Made by a program: the position numbers and the translations under genes. 34,741 bases of DNA from Rhodovulum steppense (lineage in GTDB: Bacteria > Pseudomonadota > Alphaproteobacteria > Rhodobacterales > Rhodobacteraceae), in assembly GCF_004339675.1 (NCBI RefSeq), contig NZ_SLVM01000034.1, forward strand, positions 1-34,741, given 5' to 3'. The notes under the pieces were generated by a model. That model was not told where the DNA came from. It saw nothing but the letters and a program-made list of their open reading frames with translations, and did no database searches. Below, piece after piece: positions 28,032-34,741 of the stretch. Within the stretch, counting starts at the first letter, position 1. Every line of letters begins with the position of its first letter.

Positions 28032-28178
28032 ATGGGACGTTACAGCGGAAACGACCACACCAAGGACGAGAACGACAACCACTCGGATCAGATGAACCCG
28101 AACAACGATACCTACTGGTCGGACCGAGGTTACGACGACCGGCCCGACGACTGGGAAGAACGTGCAGGTCAAGAGTAG
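28032..28178 (+). CDS. small Asp/Asn-rich hypothetical protein
   Basis: A 48-residue, strongly acidic and polar peptide (MGRYSGNDHTKDENDNHSDQ, then NPNNDTYWSDRGYDDRPDDW). It has AGGAG 6 nt before the ATG. It is likely disordered. It shares the duplicated 80-nt leader with the 27751 gene although the two proteins are unrelated in sequence and opposite in charge, which points to co-regulation, not gene duplication. Confidence 0.65.
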   Translation: MGRYSGNDHTKDENDNHSDQMNPNNDTYWSDRGYDDRPDDWEERAGQE

Positions 28179-28232
28179 AACGCGGTTTCGCGGACTCTGA
28201 CCTGAAGTTGAGGCGGGGCGCGTGCGCCCCGC

Positions 28233-29525
28233 CTATGCGTCCTGCCGCAGGCCTCGCGCCTCCTGCTGCGCCGCGGCCTTCAGCTCCCCGAACCTCTCGC
28301 GCGCGTGCCGCGCCAGCCTCGGCCAGTCCTCCCAGGCGTGATGCAGGACCGTCAGGACATCCGGAACGCGCTCCAGGACCTCGGGCCTGTCGACCATGCG
28401 CTCCAGATGTCCGAGAAAACCAGCCACATGGCCTAAAAACAGGATCTCGAACAGGCGCTCCTCCAGGGCGGAATCCGGCCAGCCGCTGTCCGCCACAGCA
28501 ATCCGGCAGGCTGCTTCCGCGGACGTCCACAAGAAGTTGACGTCCGAGAACCTGAGAGGGCTCTTGCCGCGGTCGAGACTGCTCAGCCTCTTCGCGATCC
28601 ATTCCGCGTCGCCGCCATCCTCCCGGGCCATGCACAGGAAGTCGGCCAGCGGCTTGTACTTTGGCGGGCGCCCCCTTCTGCCTTTCGGCGGGGCATCCGG
28701 CGATGCCTGTTCCGCGAGCCCGCGCAACATGGCGATCCATGCTTCCCCTCCCGACCACGCGCCGGTTCCGGTTTCGGCCGGCATGATGCTGGGCTGGTTG
28801 CTTCCGGGTGCTCGATCGAAGAACAGCGCTTCGATCAGGGCGATCTGCCACAAGAGTGCCGTTACACCGAGTCCGAACCCGAGCGCCTTCGCTCGCGCGG
28901 AGTTTTCCTGTCGAGGGACGGCGAGAAGTCCGGCGATCTCCAGGCCCATCGGGGAATGTGCGTAAGGTTCCCGCCGAAGCGCCGCCTTGAACCGTTCCAC
29001 GCGCTCCTTGCCGTCAAGGAGGTCGAAATCCGCGCCGGCAAGTTCGATCCGCTCGATTTCGTCGACCACGGTCCGAAACAGCGTGAAGCGCCAGGAGTCT
29101 ACGTCGGCCGAGCGGGATGCATGTTCAGCTCCATGGAGAATGCCTCGCAGCCAGGACGAGAAGCCGCGCCATGGTCTCACGTCCTGCCGTGCAGTGCCGA
29201 CCTGCCGGAAGGAATACTCGTCGGAGGAGAGCTCGAGGAGCTCATCGAGCATGCCTGGGTCAGGATCCCGCCACTCCAGTCTTCGGACTAGCTGCCGAAA
29301 GGTCGCATGTCGGATGGCCGGTGGGAGATCGGCGTCGCGGTCCTCGCCGGTGTCCGGGCTCTTGAGGTACCGCTCGATCCTCTTCGCGTCGGCGGCGGAC
29401 GCCTTGTCACCGTCCACGCGCCGGAGCATCCAGCGAAGGGCTTCGGTGAACGCCCCGTTGTCCACGTCGTCGCGATCGGCCGCGTAGAGATACATCAGGA
29501 CGTTCAGGTCGCGAGAGCCGATCAT
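28233..29525 (-). CDS. hypothetical protein with AT-hook-like motif
   Basis: A 430-residue protein I do not recognise. It is mostly helical, with a hydrophobic segment in the middle (LGFGLGVTALLWQIALIEAL) and a GRRGRPPKYKPLADF stretch that resembles an AT-hook (RGRPxK). The start is uncertain: ATG 29525 directly follows the stop of a toxin remnant and has only a weak ribosome-binding site. Codon use is normal for the window. The position beside toxin-antitoxin debris suggests acquired DNA; a defence role would be a guess. Confidence 0.6.
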   Translation of the reverse strand: MIGSRDLNVLMYLYAADRDDVDNGAFTEALRWMLRRVDGDKASAADAKRIERYLKSPDTGEDRDADLPPAIRHATFRQLVRRLEWRDPDPGMLDELLELSSDEYSFRQVGTARQDVRPWRGFSSWLRGILHGAEHASRSADVDSWRFTLFRTVVDEIERIELAGADFDLLDGKERVERFKAALRREPYAHSPMGLEIAGLLAVPRQENSARAKALGFGLGVTALLWQIALIEALFFDRAPGSNQPSIMPAETGTGAWSGGEAWIAMLRGLAEQASPDAPPKGRRGRPPKYKPLADFLCMAREDGGDAEWIAKRLSSLDRGKSPLRFSDVNFLWTSAEAACRIAVADSGWPDSALEERLFEILFLGHVAGFLGHLERMVDRPEVLERVPDVLTVLHHAWEDWPRLARHARERFGELKAAAQQEARGLRQDA

Positions 29526-29664
29526 GTCAGGACGCGTGCCCGATGAGTTCGACGCCGGGGATGCGCGTCGTCTTCCGGTCGAGGTGACGAGCGGGATCGC
29601 ATCCGTCCGACGTGCCGCCGCGGCGATCATCAGGTCGGAGGACATTGGTGTCGGTGGCGATCAA
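29526..29664 (-). pseudogene. PIN-domain toxin remnant (internal deletion)
   Basis: A TTG start overlapping the antitoxin stop gives LIATDTNV, the first strand and catalytic Asp of PIN-domain ribonucleases. Directly afterwards another frame gives SSDLMIAAAARRTDAIPLVT, and, after a further single-base shift, DRKTTRIPGVELIGHAS and a TGA at 29526. These are the two ends of one PIN toxin with most of the middle deleted and a frameshift near the end. It is non-functional. Confidence 0.65.
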
Positions 29665-29907
29665 GCGTCGTCACCCTCGGTAGCGCCGCGCACGATAGCC
29701 GCCTCCATCTCGTCCAGGCTGACGGGCGCCGCGGTCCGGCCGGGCCAGGAGGTCCGCCAGCCGGGCGACAGGCTGCACCTTCAGTAGCCGGATCTCGCCG
29801 TCGCGGATGACGTAGCGGACCCGGTCCCCGCGCGAGAGACCGAGAGCAAGCCGCACGGCCTTCGGCAGCGTGGTTTGGCCTTTCGTCGTCACCGTCGACT
29901 CGTGCAT
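29661..29907 (-). pseudogene. AbrB/MazE-type antitoxin, frameshifted
   Basis: MHESTVTTKGQTTLPKAVRL, then LGLSRGDRVRYVIRDGEIRL, is a SpoVT-AbrB swapped-hairpin DNA-binding domain. After about 55 codons one base is missing; the other frame continues RTAAPVSLDEMEAAIVRGAT and ends with TGA at 29661, overlapping the PIN remnant. This is the antitoxin half of a decayed toxin-antitoxin pair. The current frame instead runs to 29671 with an arginine/glycine-rich tail. The start at 29907 is chosen for family length. Confidence 0.7.
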
Positions 29908-30182
29908 GGTGGACGCGTTGCCTTTTCCCACCTCGCCTTACGGTATCGGCGAAGGGGCAGGGGATTCAAGCCGCGTTACCCCGGAGCGTCCCGGATAGGG
30001 AGCGTTCGCCTTTCCCGTTTTCGCGGCGCCAGGGGGAAACTGGGGACGCAACAGAAAAGACATCCCATGCCCGCCTTCCCGGCTCCACCCCATGGTGATC
30101 GGCCCTTCCCGCGTTAGCAGAGCCGGTCCGTCGAGACCTGGGCGAACGTGATCGATATCCATGCGCGCCGCTGATCTGGCCG

Positions 30183-30281
30183 AAGGGCGCTGTTGCCCCG
30201 TGTGACGTCCAGCAGCAGATCGGCCAGAGCCTCGGCGCCAATAGCCGCAAGGTTCTCCTTGTTGATCGTCTTCCTTGCCAC
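30183..30281 (-). pseudogene. second fragment of DUF6880-type gene, 5' end only
   Basis: ARKTINKENLAAIGAEALAD, then LLLDVTRGNSAL, matches the 5' end of the 24146-24873 gene almost residue for residue, and the DNA upstream of the GTG start (to about 30345) matches too. The similarity stops at about 30183. Both copies point the same way and bracket a 5.5-kb segment. Confidence 0.65.
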
Positions 30282-30432
30282 CGTCTCCACCTCGTATCCG
30301 TGGATGGTGATGCCGCAGGCGAAGGTGGTCATGCAAGCCCGGCGGACGGATGGCGGATGTCGCCTTTCGTTCAGCGTTTCCCGGGACGCGTCGCTGCGAC
30401 GAGGAGGGAAAACCGTTGAGGCCGACCGCCCG

Positions 30433-32350
30433 TCACGGCGTGGCGCCGTGCAGGATGTCGGCCTGCCCGGAGGAGACCGCCTGTGGCTGCGGTGTGGCGG
30501 GTTCGTGCGGTGCGATACGCAGCGCTCGCAGGGCGTTCAGGATCACGGCGACATCGATCACCTCCTGCAGGAGCGCGCCCTGTACCGGGGTGAGGTAACC
30601 CAAGGCTGCGGCGATCATGCCCACGACCGAAAGGCCGATCCCGACGACGACGCTTTCCAAGGCGATGCGGCGCGCGCCGCGCGCGATCTCGATCCCGGGC
30701 CCGAGCCGGTCGATCCGGTCGACGAGAAGCACGACGTCCGCCGCCTCCGCCGATGCTGCTGCGCCCCGTGCGCCCATCGCCACGCCGACATCTGCCGCGG
30801 CGAGCGCGGGCGCATCGTTGATGCCGTCGCCCACCATCATCACCGGCCCGTGCTTGCGCTCACTGAGCACGAGCAGAACCTTCTGATCGGGCGAGAGGCC
30901 GGCGCGCAGCCCATCGAGGCCAAGCCCCTCGGTCACACGCTCGGCCACGTCCGCGCGGTCGCCGGTGGCGAGCAGGATGCGCGCGATCCCCTCGCGGCGC
31001 AGACCGTCGAGCATCGCGGCCGCGCCCTCGCGCAGGGGGTCGGACATGACGAGGTGCCCGGCCATGTGCCCGTCGACGGCGACGGCGACCAGGACCGAGC
31101 CGGCGGCGATGGCGGAATGATCGCCGGGCCGCCGTCCGACGCGGGACGCGACGAAGGCATCTCCACCGACGATGACCTTGCGGCCCTCGACATGGCCCAC
31201 GACGCCTTCGCCCGGGATCTCGGCGACATCTTCAGGCACGGGGAGCGTGAACCCCCGCGCCTTTGCCGCGGCGACGATGGCCTGCGCCACCGGGTGCTTC
31301 GAGGCCTGGTCGAGCTAGGCCGCGATGCGCAGGATATCGTTCTCTGCCATGCCGTCGTGGCTGTCGATCGACACGATCTGCGGCCGGCCATCGGTCAGCG
31401 TTCCGGTCTTGTCGAGGATCAGCGTGCGGATGCGCGCCATCGTCTCGAGCGGTCCCGCGCCCTTGATCAGCACGCCGAAATGCGCTGCGCGCGACAGGCC
31501 TGCGACGAGCGCGACAGGCACGGCCAGGATCAGCGGACAGGGCGTGGCGACGACCAGCACGGCGACGGCCCGGATCGGATCGCCGGTGACCCACCAGGCG
31601 GCGAAGGCGATGCTGACCGTGACCGCGAGAAAGCCCAGCGACCAGCGGTCGGCCAGCCGCGACATCGGTGCCTTGGACGCCTGCGCCTCCTCCACCAGCC
31701 GGACGATCCCGGCATAGGTGCTGTCCTTCGCCTCGCGGGTCGCGGTCAGGTCGAAAGCCTCGCCCGCGTTGGTCGAGCCGCTCATGGCGTCGGCGCCGCG
31801 CGCCAGCCGCACCGGCAGGGACTCCCCCCGTCAGCGCCGAGGTGTCGAGAAAGGCGGCCCTTGACGCAACGGTGCCGTCCACCGGCACCACGTCGCCCTG
31901 TCGGATCAGGAGCAGGTCGCCCGGCGCGATCTCGTCGAGGGGCACGTCCTCCAGCCCGCCATTGCGGTGCCGGGTCGCGGTCCGGGGCACGCGGGACAGG
32001 AGATCGTGCATCTCGCGCCGGGCGCGGCCCTCGGCGAAGGCTTCGAGGAAGGTGCCGCCGGAATACATCACCGCGACGACCGCCGCCGCGAGCGTCTCGC
32101 CGAAGACGAGCGCCGCCGTCATCGAGAGCGCGGCGACGATATCGAGGCCCACCTCGCCGGAGCGCAGGCTGCGCAGGATCTCGACGACGAGCGCGGCGAG
32201 CGCGGGAACGACGCCGACGAGCCAGACGAGGTCGGCGATGTCGGGCCGACCCGCGAAGTGGATTGCAAGTCCGGACGTCAGCCCGGCCACGGCCAGCAGA
32301 AGGATGACGGGCTTGAGGCGATCGGTGCGGGTGGTTTCCATGCGGCTCAT
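30433..32350 (-). pseudogene. heavy-metal P1B-type ATPase with frameshift and amber codon
   Basis: In order: four N-terminal hydrophobic segments, no separate metal-binding domain, the actuator DTSALTG, the membrane motif ATPCPLILA, the phosphorylation site DKTGTLT, and the hinge GDGINDAPALAAADVGVAMG. These define a metal-exporting P1B ATPase. A run of six G residues (31829-31824, minus strand) where five would keep DTSALTGESLPVRL in frame breaks the gene. A TAG at 31317-31315 interrupts it again, with LDQASKHPVAQAIV continuing in frame. The ATG overlaps the apbE stop by 4 nt. The metal is unknown. Confidence 0.85.
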
Positions 32351-33327
32351 CTTTCCCCGGCGGAGGCGATTGCCGCTGGCTCTTCGGAAAATAGTCGTCC
32401 GACTCCCACGCCCCGTGCGCTGGCATCATCATCGCGCAAGAGGAACAGGGCGTCGAGCCCGCTTCGTCTTGCGAGCGCCGCGCCCTTGTCCGGCCCGAGC
32501 ACCATGAGGGCCGTCGCCCAGGCATCGGCCTCGGCGCAGGTGCGGGCCAACACCGTGACGGAGGCCGGCGACGCGAGCAGCGGCGCGCCGCGCCTCGGGT
32601 CCATCGTGTGAGACAGACGACGGCCCTGCACCTCGACCCAGTGGCGGTAGTCGCCCGAGGTCGCGACGGCGGCATCCTGCAGCGCGAGGATCGAATGCGG
32701 CGTCCGGCGGTCGGGGTCCGGCGCCTCGACCGCGATGGTCCAGGCCTCGCCATCCGGCCGGAGGCCCATTGCACACATCTCGCCATCGATCCCGACGAGT
32801 CCATCCGAAATCCCATGGTCGCGCAAGGTCTCGGCGAGCCGGTCGACGCCATAGCCTTTGGCGATGCCGTTGAGGTCGAGCGCAATGGGCGCGGACTTGC
32901 GGATGTGGTCACCGTCGAACTCCAGGACCTTGTGCGCCGGGCGACGCTGGACGGCCATCGCTGCGCGGATACCCTCGGGCACAGCGTCCCCGGGCCCGAA
33001 GCCCCAGGCCGTTACCGCGTCGCCCATGCCGATGTCGAACGCCCCGCCCGAGGCGCGCCCGATCTCGAGGCCGAGGCGCAGGACCGAGGCCAGTTGCGCG
33101 GGCACCGCCACCCATTCTCCCACCGGCGCCGCGTTGAGCCGCATCAGGTCGCTGCCCGCGTTCCAGGTCGACATCTGTCCGTCCACCTCTTCCACGGCCG
33201 CCTGCAGCGCCGCGCGGATCGGGGCCGGGTCGAAGTCCGGCTCCGCGAAGAACGTGGCCTGCCAGCGCGTGCCCATCGTGGGGCCGTTCAGGGCGATGCG
33301 CGCCAGGTCAGTAGACATCTTCGACAT
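32347..33327 (-). CDS. apbE: ApbE, FAD:protein FMN transferase
   Basis: A 326-residue ApbE that attaches FMN covalently to threonine in exported flavoproteins, using FAD and Mg2+. Conserved parts: NGPTMGTRWQATFF, GGAFDIGMGDAVTAWGFGPG, ALDLNGIAKGYGVDRLAETL, SHTMDPRRGAP and the metal-binding ADAWATALMVLG. There is no lipobox or signal peptide, so it is probably cytoplasmic or unanchored. GGAGG precedes the ATG at 33327, which overlaps the end of the upstream flavoreductase gene by 20 nt. It likely flavinylates a partner of that reductase. Confidence 0.93.
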   Translation of the reverse strand: MSKMSTDLARIALNGPTMGTRWQATFFAEPDFDPAPIRAALQAAVEEVDGQMSTWNAGSDLMRLNAAPVGEWVAVPAQLASVLRLGLEIGRASGGAFDIGMGDAVTAWGFGPGDAVPEGIRAAMAVQRRPAHKVLEFDGDHIRKSAPIALDLNGIAKGYGVDRLAETLRDHGISDGLVGIDGEMCAMGLRPDGEAWTIAVEAPDPDRRTPHSILALQDAAVATSGDYRHWVEVQGRRLSHTMDPRRGAPLLASPASVTVLARTCAEADAWATALMVLGPDKGAALARRSGLDALFLLRDDDASARGVGVGRLFSEEPAAIASAGER

Positions 33328-34741
33328 ACCGCCCCTCCGCCTTCAGGACCGCGGGCGAAAGCCCGGTCGGCGCGAGGATCTCGGCCAGCGCCTCGGCCAC
33401 GTCGGCCGCCATGTCGCGTCCGCCGCAGACCATCACGCGCGCGCCGTTGCGGATGAGGTCCGCGACCAGGATAGCCTCGCCCCGCAAAGCGTCCTGGACA
33501 TAGTGGGGACGCGCCCCGCGTGAGACGGCCGTGACCAGCCGGGTCAGACGCCCCTCGTCCTGCCAGGTCGCCAGATCCTCGCCGAAGAAGAAGTCGCTGT
33601 CGGGATGGCGCATGCCGAAGAACAGGTGGATGGACCTGCGGCGCGCGTTGTCGCGCACAAAGCCCGCAAGCGGCCCGATGCCGGTCCCCGCGCCGATCAG
33701 GATCAGCGGCGCCCGGCTCCGGCCCGGACGGAAACCGGGGTTGGGGCGCAGGAACGCGCTCACCGTGTCACCCGGCTGCAGCGCCGTGAGCTGACCCGAG
33801 CACAGGCCGCCGGGGTGCTTCTTCACGACGATCTCGATGAAGCCGTCGCGGCGTCCGGAGGCGAGCGAGTAGAGCCGCGGGACGGCGCTTCCTTCGGGCA
33901 GGATGCCGATCAGGTCGCCGGCCTCGAACCGTGCTAAACCCGCCCCGGTCAGCCGCTGCCAGAGCGAGACGCGCGGCAGGGCGAAGCGGAGGATCGCGGT
34001 CGGGGCCTGCACGTCGGCGCCGTAGTCGCGGCGCGAGACGAGCGTCAACGTCTCGGTTGTCGGAAGGACGGGCTGGTGCGACAATTCCAGCGGGATCCCG
34101 AGCGCCTCGCCAAGCATGCGGCCCCAGCGCGCGAAATCCTGCGGCGACTGGCGGTCGATCGTGTCGAGCGGCATGAGTTCGGGCCAGCCCTTCGCCTGCG
34201 CCGCCGCCGCAACGGCCTTGGCGAAGGCGCAATAGGCCGGAAAGCTGCGGTCGCCAAAGCCGAGCACGGCGAGAGGAATGTCCGGCATGCCATCAAGGGC
34301 GCTCAGCCGGTCGAGGAACCCCCTGGCAGAGGCCGGCGCCGCCCCGTCGCCATAGGTCGCGGCCAGCAGGATGATGCGCTCGGCCCGCGCGTAACGGTCT
34401 GGCGCGAAGCCCGACATCGGGCCGACATGGACGCTCTGCCCGGCTTGCGCCAGTGCAGCGTGCAGCGTCGCGGCAAAGCCCCAGGTGCTGCCGCCCTCGC
34501 TGCCGACGAGCAGGATCGTCTCGGCGCGTCCCGCGGGCTGATTGCCCCGGACGCGCGGCCGCCCCCTCCGTCCCGCGAGCCAGACGACAACGCCAGTCAC
34601 ACCCATGGCCGGGACGCCGAGCGCCATCAGCCCCAGAACGAGGCCGAGCGTCGCCGCTCCCTGTCCGGTGTGCAGCATGTAAATGGTCTCTGATACGCGT
34701 TCCCAGCCGGTAAGGTCGGTCCAGGCGAGCAGCGCACCGGT
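33308..34741 (-). CDS. PepSY-type membrane flavodoxin/FNR reductase (5' end off window)
   Basis: The frame continues beyond position 34741, so only the C-terminal 477 residues are visible. A membrane part (ERVSETIYMLHTGQGAATLG, then LVLGLMALGVPAMGVTGVVV) is typical of PepSY proteins. It is followed by a flavodoxin domain (GSEGGSTWGFAATL, ATYGDGAAPASARGF) and an FNR-like reductase (PRLYSLAS for FAD, GAGTGIGPLAGF for NADPH, VMVCGGRDMAADV, C-terminal aromatic Tyr). It should pass electrons from NADPH through FAD/FMN across or into the membrane, for example to metal or periplasmic flavoproteins. It is first in an operon with apbE and the metal ATPase. Confidence 0.9.
   Translation of the reverse strand, partial: TGALLAWTDLTGWERVSETIYMLHTGQGAATLGLVLGLMALGVPAMGVTGVVVWLAGRRGRPRVRGNQPAGRAETILLVGSEGGSTWGFAATLHAALAQAGQSVHVGPMSGFAPDRYARAERIILLAATYGDGAAPASARGFLDRLSALDGMPDIPLAVLGFGDRSFPAYCAFAKAVAAAAQAKGWPELMPLDTIDRQSPQDFARWGRMLGEALGIPLELSHQPVLPTTETLTLVSRRDYGADVQAPTAILRFALPRVSLWQRLTGAGLARFEAGDLIGILPEGSAVPRLYSLASGRRDGFIEIVVKKHPGGLCSGQLTALQPGDTVSAFLRPNPGFRPGRSRAPLILIGAGTGIGPLAGFVRDNARRRSIHLFFGMRHPDSDFFFGEDLATWQDEGRLTRLVTAVSRGARPHYVQDALRGEAILVADLIRNGARVMVCGGRDMAADVAEALAEILAPTGLSPAVLKAEGRYVEDVY

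Overview
The window is GC-rich (codon third positions overwhelmingly G/C) and looks like accessory DNA from an alphaproteobacterium, most likely of the Rhodobacterales. Three promoters with the alphaproteobacterial EcfG general-stress-sigma pattern (GGAAC-N16-CGTT) precede genes near the left end. The gene families (CsbD, DUF1328, SOUL, DUF454, a PepSY flavoreductase with ApbE) also fit that group. No tRNA or rRNA gene was seen.

Region by region. (1) 1-1.85 kb: small stress genes on the minus strand (DUF1328 membrane peptide, CsbD-like protein, a membrane-anchored hypothetical), each behind an EcfG-type promoter. (2) 2.0-3.2 kb: a graveyard of insertion-sequence pieces (IS30, IS21, IS66, IS256) that also holds two solitary type I-E-like CRISPR repeats; an IS256 end abuts one of them. 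(3) 3.6-12.1 kb: two hypotheticals, then a decayed Tn7-like transposition module. It has a tniQ with an in-frame amber codon, two small passenger genes, an intact-looking tnsB (DDE transposase) and a tnsA broken by a one-base frameshift. There is no tnsC. (4) 12.36-23.8 kb: a complete type I-E CRISPR-Cas locus on the minus strand, in the order cas3 - 420-bp regulatory gap - cse1-cse2-cas7-cas5-cas6e-cas1-cas2 - leader - 43-repeat array. The leader-distal end of the array runs into a metallo-beta-lactamase-fold gene remnant. (5) 24-30.3 kb: an IS66 end truncating a DUF6880-type gene, a DUF454 membrane protein, small genes, a SOUL heme protein, two small-protein genes behind a near-identical 80-nt duplicated leader, an unrecognised 430-aa protein, a dead AbrB/PIN toxin-antitoxin remnant and a second fragment of the DUF6880 gene. 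(6) 30.4-34.7 kb: a tightly packed minus-strand operon of a PepSY/flavodoxin/FNR reductase (running off the window), ApbE flavin transferase, and a metal P-type ATPase that is now a pseudogene.

How it works together. The Cas locus looks able to act: Cas3 keeps its HD, Walker A, DEVH and motif VI residues, Cas1 keeps E/H/D, and cse1 to cas1 overlap by 4 nt at each junction. It should adapt, process crRNA and cleave. It is therefore not a CRISPR-associated transposon, even though the Tn7-like remnant lies beside it.

The most interesting signal is in the cas3-cse1 gap. It holds a solitary degenerate repeat whose stem is kept by a compensatory G-C to A-T change, a pair of 21-bp direct repeats, a strong sigma70-type promoter (TTGACC-N17-TTTAAT), and an intrinsic terminator that would end a transcript of about 175 nt before cse1. 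This suggests a crRNA-like or leader-RNA control element for the cas operon.
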